The position numbers and the translations under genes were made by a program. A stretch of DNA of 60,000 bases from Tubiluchus corallicola (Eukaryota; Priapulida; Priapulimorpha; Priapulimorphida; Tubiluchidae), in assembly GCA_030141605.1 (NCBI GenBank), contig JAQGDQ010002384.1, positions 126,001-186,000 of the forward strand, given 5' to 3'. Below are positions 36,891-49,840 of the stretch, piece after piece (the stretch's first letter is position 1; the number at the start of each line of letters is the position of its first letter). Below the pieces are notes generated by a model, which was given only the letters and a program-made list of their open reading frames with translations, had not been told where the DNA came from and searched no databases.

Positions 36891-37679
36891 ATACAATCAT
36901 ACATAATAAACCCTGTCCTAGTAAAAGTTTTCAACAGAAACAACACTGCACGCGAGTTCTTCAAATGGAAAAAGAACTTTCTCTTGGAAATTCAACAATC
37001 TAAACCACACACGCAGCGCCGCCAAGCGTATCAGACGTGCAAGATTACACCATTTTCCTCTTCAGTGTAAAATCAATAAAAACTTTTCATCAAAATACTA
37101 ATCATTAGTAGCTTCTCAAGAATCTGTAATTGAGTTCAATCACTGACTAGTGAAACACGGGATGAATCTAAAGCGGGCATTCTTGCTTTTTGGTCATTAT
37201 CATGAAATCTATCAAACTGTAACGCTTAGCATTTTACATGCTTTATCTATTAGCTCTGACATTCGAAGCATTGCTGACAATCGTGTAACCTTACCATAAG
37301 AGTCTCAATGGAATTTGAACATGACAAGCAAATGTAAGTTCGCCTGTGTCAAAGACAAAAATCTCAACAGCTACTGCGCAGACGGAAAGATAACTATTGC
37401 GCATTTACTTTTAGATTTTACAATGCCAATGTGTACATGTACATACAGAACAATATGTAATATACAAAGTTTATAAATCATCAGCACATGAAGACACAAC
37501 AAGTCGAAATTGTAAGAAAACTTGTGCAGAGTGAACTTAACAAATGAGTGGACACAAAAAAGATAATTTAAAAAAAGAAAAAATGGTGATGAAAAAAACA
37601 CAAAAACGAGAAATTGGGACACAGACATATAAGTTGCCGTCAATATTAACTTTTTTTTGTCATAACTGACTAACTGACG
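36891..37679. other. Non-coding DNA
   Basis: No recognised feature. Confidence 0.35.
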
Positions 37680-37835
37680 CACTACCATCATTATCTTAAT
37701 CATCGTCGTTGCCACTGCGGTCGTTGTGGTCACTGTTATCGTCAAAATAATTATCATCATCATCATCGTCATGATGCCGCCGCCGTCGTTGTTGTTGTTG
37801 TTGTTGTTGTCGTCGTCGTTATCATCACCACCACC
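37680..37835. repeat. (ATC)/(GTT)/(GTC) degenerate trinucleotide tract
   Basis: Mixed trinucleotide repeats, purest at 37752-37770 (ATC) and 37787-37810 (GTT). Confidence 0.8.
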
Positions 37836-38551
37836 ATAACCATCATTTTTCTTTTTGCTTCTCTTCTTTTCACAAATTTCGTTTTTTGTTTTAGCGTTTC
37901 TCTTTTTTAATAGCTAAAAACACGTATCAGCAGCATCTGTATTATATTACTCTGATTTGCTTTGAGTGAATTAAAAACATTTGCCTTTGATTAGAGAATC
38001 CCCGTTCAAAAGAGGCATAACAAGATTACTAGAGCAATCATAAAGAACGCAACATGGTAATTAACACGGTATTTTTGATTTGGTTTGTAATCATACCGCT
38101 TTATTGCTGAAAAAATAATTAAAACGATGAACGAGTATGAGTCATAAAGTCTAATTACACTCGACGCTTTGAGTGGGTCGGATACAAGTTCACTTTAGAC
38201 TTGTCTTTTGTGACGGAACGGAAGTGTACGAGAAAATTAAAATTTAACGCGTTGCATAATAATTATATTATAATTAATTGAAGGCGTGGTACGTTTGAGT
38301 CGATCTAACCACGTGACTGGGTTTAAAATCAATCTAATGTTTCCAATAATATTCTGTTGTTAACTTCCAGCTATAGTGACTTTAATTTTCAATGTTTTAT
38401 GTTGCAAAACATTTTTTGTAAACATTTATTTGAAATAATTGCCTTTAGCAAATAAATGCTGATCAAATTGCTTCAGGCTGCAAAATTTACAGGAGTGCAG
38501 TTTGACAGGAAAAACAAATCTATCACAAAATATACATAACTATTCCAATTG
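37836..38551. other. Non-coding DNA
   Basis: No recognised feature; could include 3' UTR of the LINE fragment to its right. Confidence 0.3.
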
Positions 38552-38848
38552 TTAATTATGATAATTAAAACGGTTAGATGAACCAATATATTGCTGCACC
38601 AGATCAAATAGAATGATGTTCTGTTCATAACTTAGTAGTGAACTACCTGAAAGAAAAACTGAAGTTTCTAATTGTGGGTTAAAGTTATTTATATTAAAAG
38701 GTAATGTGTTTGTTTGGTATAGGTTTGTTAGTCGTTCTTTGAGGTCCTCTCTACTAGCAACATGCAAAGGGCAATCGAGCAAAAAATGTTTAATACTTTC
38801 AAAACACTTTAAATCTGAAAACAGGCTACCTGTTGAAATTGTAGACAT
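38552..38848 (-). pseudogene. LINE reverse transcriptase C-terminal fragment
   Basis: 98 open codons on the minus strand. The N-terminal part has E-S-I-K-H-F-L-L-D-C-P-L-H then R-E-D-L-K, matching the C-terminal E-x-x-x-H-F-L-L-x-C-P-x-Y...R region of Jockey/CR1/I-type LINEs. The end, F-D-L-V-Q-Q-Y-I, is also typical of the last residues of such ORF2 proteins. No RT core is attached. Confidence 0.75.
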
Positions 38849-39341
38849 AATTTAAGAGCTAGACACATTTTTTGCTATTGCTTCTTTTGCTGAAACTGTT
38901 GTTGTTACCACAGCTATTGTTGCTGCAGTTGTTACTGTCTTCTAGATGTGGCAACTGATTTTATTGGGGGTCCTACTCAGCAAATTTTATACCTATAAGG
39001 CAAAAATAAGGAACTTCCGTCTAAAAACAGTAACGAATATTCAGACATATCCAAACCCTAAGGTCCGCGCAGACATGTAAAACTTAAGAAACTGTTGATT
39101 AACTATCTGCATAACATTTCAACAATAGTTGATTCTAAATTAAAAGGTACGACTTATTTTGCTAAGAATTAGTGTATTCAATTAGCACTGTGAAACATAT
39201 GTAGATGTGTTTGTCATAAATTATGGTATTTTTTAATATACTGCGCTTAAAAAGAACCCTGTAATTGTAGGGACGTGTTCCTGTATGCCTTGTTTTTTTA
39301 ATTGTGTCATTTATTAATTGTACTTGAGCTTATGTTTGTAA
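38849..39341. other. Non-coding DNA leading to a retroposon-like tail
   Basis: Short GTT/GCT-rich run at 38890-38930. TTAATTGTACTTGAGCTTAT at 39314-39333 precedes the microsatellite and resembles other tails here. Confidence 0.3.
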
Positions 39342-40315
<974 letters not shown>

Positions 40316-41162
40316 TTATTGTTGTTGTTGCTGCTGCTGCTACTACTGTTGCTGTTGTTGCTGTTGTTGTTGTTGCTGTTACTGCTGTTGCTGCTGTTGT
40401 TGTTGTTGCTGTTGTTGTTGTTGTTGTTGCTGTTGCTGTTGCTGCTGCTCTTGTTGTTTTTGTTGTTGCTGCTGTTGTTGTTGTTGTTGCTGTTGCTGCT
40501 GCTGTAGTTGCTGCTACTGCCGTTGCCGCTATTGCTGTTGCTATTCCTGTAGCTGTTGTTGTTGTTTTTGTTGTTGCTGTTGTTGTTGTCGTTGTCGTTG
40601 TCATTGTCATTTTCGTCATTGCCGTTGTTGTTGTTGTCACTGCTGCTGTTGCCATTGCCGCTATTGCTGTAGCTGTTGTTGTTGTTTTTGTTGTTGCTGT
40701 TGTTGTTGTCGTTGTTGTTGTTGTTTTTGTTGTTGCTGTTGTTGTTGTCGTTGTTGTTGTGATTGTCATTGTCGCCATTGCCGTTGTTGTTGTTGTCACT
40801 GCTGCTGCTGCCGTTGCCGCTATTGCTGTTGCTATTCCTGTAGCTGTTGTTGTTGTCGTTGTTGTTGTTATCACTGTCGCTGTCACTGTTGTTGTTGTTG
40901 TTGCTGCTGCTGTTGTTGTTGTCGTTGTTGTTGTGGTTGTTGCTGCTGGTGTTGTCATTGCCGCTATTGCTGTTGCTGTTCCTGTAGCTGTTGTTGTTGT
41001 CGTTGTCGTTGTCGCTGTCGCTGTTGCTGTTATTGTTGTTGTTGTTGTTGTTGTCATCGTAGTTGTTGCTGCTGCACATGCAGTTACCGCTATTGCTGTT
41101 CCTGTTCCTGTAGCTGTTGTTGTTTTTGTTGTTGTCGCTGTCACTGTCGGTGTCGCTGTACA
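40316..41162. repeat. (TTG)/(CTG) trinucleotide tract, about 845 bp
   Basis: TNG triplets (mainly TTG, with CTG, TCG and occasional others) for about 280 units. Higher-order blocks repeat, such as TGCCGCTATTGCTG with a CCTGTAGCTG partner. It leaves several frames open on both strands; those are artefacts. Confidence 0.95.
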
Positions 41163-41438
41163 CGTTTAGTAGTTTTATTACCAGGTGTGGCAATAATGTG
41201 TATTTCTAGGACTGACTCTAATAAGAAAGCTGCCGGCGATAAGTTCACGCCATGCTTAAAAGTAATTATTGAGAATTAGCGACGTTATTTAATTCTTAAC
41301 TCTCAGTGGATGTTAAAGGTACTGAAATGTTATCCTACAGAGCAAAAAGTAGATCTCGATGCGGTAATTTTCAAATCTCAGTCAGTAGAAGAAGCTCTTA
41401 ACTTGAAAGAATTAACATTCTGTATATCGCGTATAATG

Positions 41439-41480
41439 TCGATAACGATAACGATAACGATTACCACAACCATAACCATA

Positions 41481-41515
<35 letters not shown>

Positions 41516-41662
41516 AACGATAACGATAACGATAACAATAACAATAACAATAACAATAACAATCAAAATAGCAATAGCAATAGCAATAACGATAACGATA
41601 ACAATAACGATAACGATACCAATACCGATAACGATAACGATAACAATAACGATAACTAACGA
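41439..41662. repeat. (ACGATA)n hexanucleotide tract with ACAATA/ATGACG variants
   Basis: About 220 bp of six-base units in blocks of variants (ATAACG, ATGACG, ATAACA, ATAGCA). Confidence 0.95.
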
Positions 41663-42041
41663 TAATGACAATAAAAAATAATAATATGCCAAACAAATAC
41701 GTACGAGAGAAAGAATCTCTATCTGCATCCAATGAGCATTTCGCATTTACCCATATTTCTTTTGGCAGCACTTAACAACGCGCCATTAGGCTCTAAAATC
41801 GAATACAGTCTTTGTATGAATAAGGATTTCTTTTTTCACTTGATTGAAAAAAACATCGTAAATTTAGTTGTCTTAATAATTGCCACTGTAACAGTAACAT
41901 AGTGAAAAGGCCATATATGACAGGGGTGGTGCCAAGAGCCAGAGTTGAAGACACCGGGGAAACCAAGCGAAGTGCAAGAAATATGATTTTGAGAATCTCT
42001 GTCTTAGTATAGTGATGCAGTGAATCGGCAGGCTATTTATG
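41663..42041. other. Non-coding DNA
   Basis: No recognised feature. Confidence 0.35.
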
Positions 42042-42680
42042 TTAAAGGACAAGAAAAGGGGTACCTCCCGTTGAAAGGATTTTTTGTTTGTTTCATTTCA
42101 AATACTCCCCCCCCCCCCCCCCCGACACTGTACCGATCGCGTCCTCATTACCTGATGTCATATATGCACAACGTAAATCAGGGGAAGAAAAGTACATGTT
42201 AGACTATGTCCCAAAAAACTTTCTATGCAAAGCTATGTTACTTAGCATTTCGCTTACCTGCTTAAATGACTTACGTAACTAGAATAGAAAATATTTAATT
42301 ATTTAAAATGTTTTCACCAATAGGTAAAATGTCGCTGTCTCACCCTCCAGGGTGCACCACTCACTAACCAAAAAACATATTTTTAATCTTATTGACAAGA
42401 TACAGTAAATTAAAATTTTACTTACTTAGTGACGTGTGCGCTACGAATGCTCAGATTATATTTCCAAATTTTACTCAGTGTTATCTAAACTTGCCTCAAA
42501 TGACTTATCGTCAAAATGGCTGCTGCTAACTGTCATCGTGGGAGTTTCAATTTACATGTTTTATACAGCGTTAAGGCCGACGCAAACTCTGCATGCAAAA
42601 AGACAGTGCGTAAGTGGTATAAATTTTGAAAACGAATTTTTTAAGCTTTATGTAAGTGGACGGTATTGTGGAGGGCACAA
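42042..42680 (+). mobile_element. MITE family 1 copy with internal poly-C
   Basis: Starts TTAAAGGACAAGAAAAGG, identical to the start at 915. It follows that element through CTAACTGTCATCGTGGGAG and GAACGAATTTTTTAAGC-like blocks. The right end is degenerate. A run of 17 C (42107-42123) is inserted near the left end. Confidence 0.65.
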
Positions 42681-43804
42681 GGGTATCCCTTTTTTAGTTT
42701 GAGGAAGCTCAAATTTGGCCACCTACTTTGTCACACATGCAAGTTAATATAGAAACTTGTGACAATTTTCAAAAAAAATATCAATCTGTACTAAATAGTT
42801 ATGCACTAATATATATTAAGGTTCATTAATGCTGTAATTGTAGCTTATATACAGCTAGATTGAAATTCTAAAATTATATACGGTGTGTGATGAGTATCCC
42901 AGTACAATGAGTGGATGGTTGATGAAATGGCTCTTTATGGAGGTTTATATTGTTCTCTTCTCTAACAGCTGGTAACATTTAGCAATGATACAAATGAGAA
43001 CATTTGTAAGAACGATACGCTCGTATATAAAATTATTATTTTAAAGAAAATTTTCCGTTTTAGATCAGCTGGCTGCATATCGTTCTAAGCAAGTGACTTG
43101 TGCTTTAAAATTATTGCTGACTTCGGGAAAAGTCACCAACAAAACACTACAAAATGTCACAGATTATCTGTGCAATGCACTAAGTCACAACATTTTAGCT
43201 CTGCTTTTGCGCATATGACAACACAGATATCTGCTCACACATACACGCGCTGTCAAGGTGTGTTTGTTTATCGAGCAATTGTTATAGCAAATAATTTAGA
43301 CACTACATTATTTAGCGTCCATTAACGTTTGGGCTGCAGTACATAACAGGCCTACGCGTGAATAAGAAAAAACATTTTCCATAATGTAGTGTTAGCTTTC
43401 TTGTACTAAAGTTCTGCATAATATGGTTCAGCAAAAATAATCAGGTAGCTTAAAATATTAAGAAAAAATTGTAGTCCATCCAATAGATGCGTTACATAAT
43501 GTTATTTCACGATTTTATAAATATCAATTTTATGGTCAATTTTAGTTGGTTACAATACGTAATAAACTATCCATCTTTGTAATAAAGGATTAATTCGACG
43601 TTATCGCTTTGTTCTACATACAAAAGTGACAAATAAATTACTTCAGTTTCTCAAGAATCTATAATTACAATTAAAGACTCGCTAATATCCAGTGAGACGA
43701 ATAACGAAATTTAAACACAGAAAAAAAAACCAAGATTATTCACAGTTGATTACAAATGTACAAACGTATTAAACATATGATAGAGCGTTCACTGCTTCGT
43801 TCTT
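42681..43804. other. Non-coding DNA
   Basis: No recognised feature. Confidence 0.35.
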
Positions 43805-44225
43805 TTAAAGGCAAAAAGGATGATTTTTCATATCCTCCCCAATTTTGAAGTTCGGGAAAAAGATACATTTTAACGCTTATAATCACGCCAAGGCGTTTCT
43901 GATAATGAAATAATAAGCTAAAAACGTAATTAACGGCTGGTGAGCCCAAATAATAATGACATCCACAAGCGTACTGCACGTATTCGTAAAAAAAAATTGA
44001 AGTACACTGCTACTGTACAATAATCAATGTGATTTAAGTTTAAAATTCAAATTTCAAGTTTACATCTGTTCTCATGCATGAGCTTTCGCATGTGTGCACT
44101 ATGTCACAACTGAACAACTCTGGACTGAAAGGGACAGCACCTGTTTTTTTTCTGCAACACGTTTTCGAGATGCAGGCGCTGGTGCCCGTCTAACTAGAGA
44201 CAGGTAAAATTTAGGTAGTAAAGAA
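43805..44225 (+). mobile_element. MITE family 2, copy b, 3' truncated
   Basis: Starts TTAAAGGCAAAAAGGATGAT and follows the family to ATGCAGGCGCTGGTGCCCGT; the AAGATTGGGTCC end is missing. Confidence 0.6.
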
Positions 44226-44934
44226 CTAGTCACAGGCTGCTCAGTGGTGATAGTGGTGATACAATATCAAAATTGAGTTAATTAATTCCACTACGAAGTA
44301 TACTCACTTTGCATCTAGCGATAAAGCTTAATCAAGACGCAAAAAGCTTCTCAAAATGTGGAAAAAAGCGTCAATTATTTGACAGTTCATCTCATTTCGA
44401 GCAACTTGACTTTACGACAAACATTTTTCGATTTTCGACTTTCGAGAACAAATAACAAATCACTTCTAGCCGCACTTCACAGCGATAAACCCTAAAAACC
44501 GGTGTTAAAACGCCGAGATGTCGGCGGTCTATACTTTACACGTCGGCGCGATGAAACCTGTCAATTTTTGCGTCGTTACGTCCTTTGCGCTCAGAGAGCA
44601 AAACGAAACTCACGTGGTAGCAGTTAAGTTCGAGATTGGCTTCATATAACCTTACCATTAGAGCAGTTCCTCGTGTGTTGCGTGTTAATTACTGCGAAGT
44701 ATGCAGGGGTGGCAAACAGTGCGCGCAATCTCTGCAGTAACAGTAACTGTGTAACTCGGGGCAATCAAAGGTCAAGCTAATCTCAAAATTATGTTTTTTT
44801 AGATTCTACACGCATTCTTTGTCGGCTTGCTTCATTAATAACCTTGATTTTAGCGCTCACTTTAATACTCCTTGTTTAACATCGCTGTAAATAAGGTTAC
44901 ACGCACAAATTAGAAAAGCTAATTACAGAATGCG
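44226..44934. other. Non-coding DNA
   Basis: Includes a slightly CG-richer patch at 44500-44600; no gene seen. Confidence 0.35.
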
Positions 44935-45049
44935 TAACATGTAATATTGTAGAATTCACTCTAGTATCTATGTAAAATTTTTTAATAGTTGTACAGAAAT
45001 TTTTGCCTGCAAAAAAGGCTAATAAAGACTTATCATCATCATCATTTTG
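44935..45049 (+). repeat. Retroposon tail with (ATC)n
   Basis: TTTGCCTGCAAAAAAGGCTA followed by ATAAAGACTT and ATC units. The GCCT...AGGC stem just before AATAAAG is typical of LINE/SINE 3' ends. Confidence 0.5.
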
Positions 45050-45338
45050 TCGGACTGCCATTAATATGCCAGCCAAATTGCCAATGTATAGTAGGGCTAG
45101 GTTAGTTCTGCTAGTAGTGTAAACTCTTAAAGAGGTTTAGAAACGTTTTAGTCGGCCAAAAACAAAAATCCTTTTTTCAGGCTGGTGACAGTCTATTATC
45201 GAGATATGCTGGCAATATAAATTCTTACATAAAAGGGTTTGAACTGGCAATAGCCAAATGTCCTTTTTAAGCAGTTGAGTTAATTACTATGATTAGCAGC
45301 ATAAAGCTGCCACAAAGAACGTCAGGACGTTGAGACAT
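45050..45338. other. Non-coding DNA
   Basis: No recognised feature. Confidence 0.3.
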
Positions 45339-45356
45339 TCAGACAGACAGACATTC

Positions 45357-45401
<45 letters not shown>

Positions 45402-45430
45402 AACAGACAGACAGACAGACAAACAGACAG
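45339..45430. repeat. (GACA)n microsatellite
   Basis: GACA units with CATT and AACA interruptions. Confidence 0.95.
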
Positions 45431-45839
45431 AATATAAACACAGAATGAGTTGACATAAATATAATGCACGGATAGGAGGACGCAAAACATATTTTACATA
45501 AATATTAGATCTGTCAAAAAAGCTCAGTTTAATGCAAGAGTTGTTAGGTCAGCCGCCCTGATGCGCGCGATGAAAAAAAATCGCATATGCATGAGAAGAA
45601 AAAGGGAGCAAAGAAGTCATTGGTCGTTTGCCACATACGTTAGACATTACATGCAGTTTTGTTGAGTTTGGCTTTTCAGCTGGCGGTGAATTACTATTGT
45701 CCATTGTGCACACTTAGCGTGACCTTCCTAGCAAATTGAAAGTTGATATTGCAATACAAAAGCCGTAACGTAATCTTGTACTACAGGTTATCTTCTTTGC
45801 ACAGACTGAATAGGAAGCTACAACGTACAAGTTGCAGGC
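45431..45839. other. Non-coding DNA
   Basis: No recognised feature. Confidence 0.3.
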
Positions 45840-46424
45840 TTAAAGGGAAACAGGATGATTTTTCATATACTACCCCATTTTCAAGTACGGCAAGTAGTAT
45901 ACTTTTTAACAGGTGCAAAAGCATTTCTGATAAATAATATATTAAAATCTTAATTAACGGCGGGCGAGCCTAACAAGTGATGACATCAACATCTAACATA
46001 ATTTTTAACATCAAAAACATTCGCTGAGCGCATGCTTCCGAAAGCGAAAATTGAAGTACAGTGCTACTGTAAGAGATTCAGTGTGTTGTAGTAAAACTCG
46101 GCAAGTTTTAAGATAAAAATTCAAATTTCAAATTTACCGCTGTACACACGCAAGAGCTGTCGAACGTGTAGATTTCGTCACAAATTAGCACATCCGAACT
46201 GAGAGGCACAGCACCTGTTTTTTCTGCAACTCTTTCCGAAATGCAGGCGCTAGTGCCCGTCCAACTAGCGAATGGCGAAATGTATGTAACAGCGAAAAGC
46301 TGGTGGCGCCAACGCGAAATTGTGTTTGTGTGGTAATAATTCTTTCGCGTAAGTCATTTTTGAAAAAAAATAGTATGTTATTGTTTTGACTTACAGTTTA
46401 ACATTGGGTCCGGTTTTGCTTTAA
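45840..46424 (+). mobile_element. MITE family 2, copy c, complete
   Basis: TTAAAGGGAAACAGGATGAT at the left; TTGGGTCCGGTTTTGCTTTAA at the right; TTAA at both edges (585 bp). No ORF. Confidence 0.7.
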
Positions 46425-47283
46425 AAGGAGCTTAACAATGTAAAGCCCTTAGAGCGGTGGTCAAAACCTGATGGTCCAGCGTTGACCTAGCTCACAGTGC
46501 TGATCAAGGTTTTTTAACTTGTGTTAAGCCAATTAACATTTTGTTAGTAGATTCTCGCCCCTTGATGTTTTAATCTGGCCTTGACTTAGTCTGATATTTG
46601 GACTTGAACTGGGTTAGGTATAGGTGGGTGCCAGTAATATTTCAATTAACTTTAGTTTCAGCTATGTCGTTGCTGACAAGTCTTCTTGAATAATAACGTT
46701 GATCCCCTGATAAAAGAGAGGTCTGCTACATTTCACGTACACGAAGCCTCTGCAGAGTTGGCCACTTTCCAAATGGCGCTCCAGCACTCAGCGACAGGTC
46801 CTACTATATGTACATGTTTGTGGCGAGACCGGTGCATAGCTCGTTATCAAAGATTAAATATTAGTTAGATTATTGAGTGAGATTATTAGTGACCACACAG
46901 CTAATAATCACACCCTCTACACCAGCTTTACTTATCTAGCTGCTTTTAAACACGTTAAGTGATGTTTTTCAAAGTTTATCCTCACAAAATCGTCTGACAT
47001 GATGATGTAAAATGTTATGACATGCTGTAAGTTAAGTTATACTTTTAAGGCCACGTATCCACTAAAAGTACAAACAGACACGCACAGAAACAAATTTTTT
47101 CCTTCTGACATTTTCTGCTGCAAAAACTGCATCAGCTAAGCACGCGCGCAACGCAAGAAAGCTTGAAAATAAATCTGATATGTGGCTGAAATACTGTTAG
47201 AACAAAATATAATTTTTTTACTCTAAAAAACTTTTAATGTTGTGGTAAGAAAGGGTTCAAACAATCTTTGAAAAAAGAGCAAA
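46425..47283. other. Non-coding DNA
   Basis: No recognised feature. Confidence 0.35.
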
Positions 47284-47623
47284 ATAAGTAAACATTATAA
47301 GTTGTACAAGACGAAAACAAAACTAATATATTCGTTAGTCAAAGTAAACATTATAAGTTGTACAAGACGAAGAGAAAACTAATATATTCATTAGTCAAAG
47401 TAAACATTATAAGTTGTACAAGACAAAGAGAAAACTAATATATTCATTAGTCAAAGTAAACATTATAAGTTGTACAAGGCAAAGAGAAAACTAATATATT
47501 CATTAGTCAAAGTAAACATTATAAGTTGTACAAGGCAAAGAGAAAACTAATATATTCATTAGTCAAAGTAAACATTATAAGTTGTACAAGACAAAGAGAA
47601 AACTAATATATTCATTAGTCAAC
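47284..47623. repeat. Six-copy tandem repeat, unit 56 bp
   Basis: GTAAACATTATAAGTTGTAC starts at 47288, 47344, 47400, 47456, 47512 and 47568, exactly 56 bp apart. Units differ at a few bases (AAGACGAAAACA, AAGACAAAGAGA, AAGGCAAAGAGA). Confidence 0.95.
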
Positions 47624-47784
47624 GCCTAGTTTAGAGAAACCATTTGTTACTGCATTAAAGTATTTTAAATTTATACAATAAACTTGTTATGGAGCCTTAC
47701 AGCTGTTAGGTATTTGGACTAGTTGCTTATTATTTGAAATTTTCGTTTTTCATGTACATGTTAAGTGTGTAGAATATTAAAAAG

Positions 47785-48258
47785 AATAATCTACGTAATA
47801 CTTTACACACAAAGCTATGTTGTTTATCGTAACCTGCTTGAGAGACTTACGTAAGTAGAAACGAAAATTCTTACTGTAATTTAAAATGCTCGCGCCAACT
47901 GGTTAAATGTCACTGACTCACCTTCCCAATGTGCACCACTGACTCACAAAAAACGTATTTTTAGTCTTAGTGTGAAGATACAACAATTTATCTTTTTGCT
48001 TAATGGTGAAGTGTGCTCTACGAATGCTCTGACTATTTTTCAAATTCTACGCAATGTTATATAAACTTGTTTCAAACGACTTACTGTCAAAATGGCTGCT
48101 CTTAACGGTCTCATTGCGGAAGGTTAAATTTACAAGTTTTGCACAGCATTGCTTCTAATACAAGCTGTATGAGTTATAAGGCAATACGTAGGTGATACAA
48201 AATTTCAAAACGAATTTTTTTCACCTTTATAAATGTAATGGTTTTTCTTGTGTTTTAA
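47785..48258 (+). mobile_element. MITE family 1 copy, 5' truncated
   Basis: Matches the 915-1606 element from AAGCTATGTTG...ACCTGCTTGAGAGACTTACG onwards. It ends GGTTTTTCTTGTGTTTTAA at 48258, keeping the right terminus and its TTAA. Confidence 0.65.
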
Positions 48259-48414
48259 ATGCACGTTATGCATAAAAGTAAATGAATGGATTTAGGCCGT
48301 AACTTTACGTACCGAGCTACATGTATAGGTTTTTCCTGTAGAAGGCATGCTGGTGTGACACTTTTCTTCTGGTTAAAGCCGGACATAAATATTCAATTAC
48401 CTATTTATTTTAAT

Positions 48415-48879
48415 GTCATCTCATCTCATCTCACCTCATCTCATCTCATCGCATCTTCTCTCCTCTCCTCTCATTGCATTTCGTCTCACCTCACCTCACC
48501 TCAACTCAACTCACCTCATCTCATCTCAATTTACCTCACTTCATCTCATTTCATCTCATCTGATCTCAACTGATCTCATTTCACCTCACCTCATTTCATC
48601 TCATCTCATTCCATCTCAACTGATCTCATTTCACCTCACCTCATTTCATCTCATCTCATTCCATCTCAACTGATCTCATTTCACCTCACCTCACCTCATC
48701 TCATTTTATCTCATCTCACCTCATCTCAACTCATTTCACTTCACCTCACTTCACCTCACTTCATCTCATCTCATCTCATCTCATTTCACCTCACCTCACC
48801 TCACCTCATCTCATCTCATCTCATCTCATCTCATTTCGTCCCACCTCACCTCACCTCATCTCATCTTGTCTTACCTCAA
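48415..48879. repeat. (CTCAT)n/(CTCAC)n pentanucleotide tract, about 465 bp
   Basis: Five-base units CTCAT, CTCAC, TTCAT and CTCAA. A longer block containing CCATCTCAACTGATCTCATT recurs at about 48611 and 48660 (spacing 50 bp). Confidence 0.95.
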
Positions 48880-49509
48880 TAGATTTTTTGTACAACGTGT
48901 CATAATACATACACACATTAAGCAATATAAATTTATATATATAAGCAGAATTAATCAACAAAGAAATATTTTAAAACTTGCTGTTTTGAATTAAATTGGC
49001 TCAGAGTCATTATTGCACTGCGTGGTCTCTGTAAGGAATTAGAGGGGTTTCTGCGGTTCCGTGGATATGCGCATTCATACATATGCAAATTTTGTGATGA
49101 AAACTGAGAGTCTTTGCGGACTATTGCGAGCGCAGTGGATACGCACCCTAAGTTATGCTGATATTATCCTTGAATTATTGGGCCGCATTAAACAGGAAGG
49201 CTTGTCCACATCACGACATGATTGATCAAGATTATTGACCAAGATTATCATTTTCACAACACTGAAATTACACGGAGCGTGAAACCCTTTGAAATCGAGC
49301 AACAATACAGCTCCTATCACGCACGGTAATAATTAAAGTGGGAGAGAAGAAATTGGATGAAACATCTCAAACTTCCATCAAGAAAAGTTGAGCATTTCGT
49401 CCTTGAGTCTTGTCAGGTGGTTATTAATCTTCCTGAGCTGATCTCAGTCACAAAAGTGCAATGACAAAATATAGCAATCATTCTGCAAGCGACACCCACA
49501 CAGTGGTGG
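48880..49509. other. Non-coding DNA
   Basis: No recognised feature. Confidence 0.35.
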
Positions 49510-49575
49510 ATTTAGGACAGGGCCACTGGGGTTGCTGCTCCGGGGCTTCCACGTAAGAGGGTCCTCCATAATGTG
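49510..49575 (+). mobile_element. hAT-like MITE terminus (partial)
   Basis: CAGTGGTGGATTTAGGACAG followed by GGCCACTGGGG resembles common hAT MITE ends. The other end was not found. Confidence 0.3.
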
Positions 49576-49650
49576 CATATAATCAAGTTCATTTACTACA
49601 CATTGTTGACTTTAATTAACTAAATTTATGATAAAACAATAATAACAATC

Positions 49651-49840
49651 ATGACTGACTGACTAGCTGGCTGGCTGGCTGACTGTCTGACTGACAGACT
49701 AACTGACTGACTGACTCATTGACTCACTCACTCACTGATTTGATTTAACTATTTATTTCGAACTGACTGACTGACGGACTGCCTGCCTGCCTGACTTACT
49801 GATTGACTAACTAACTAAATGAATGAATGAATGACTTTTT
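49651..49840. repeat. (GACT)n degenerate tetranucleotide tract
   Basis: GACT units mixed with GGCT, CACT, GCCT and AATG. Confidence 0.85.

Noticed and set aside
36609-37070. 153-codon frame with a repeated F-A-S-L-L-F-R pattern
   Set aside because: The repeats come from the 19-bp DNA tandem array, and the frame continues into unrelated sequence without a motif.
47288-47623. CRISPR-like array
   Set aside because: The 56-bp units repeat without variable spacers, and the genome is eukaryotic.
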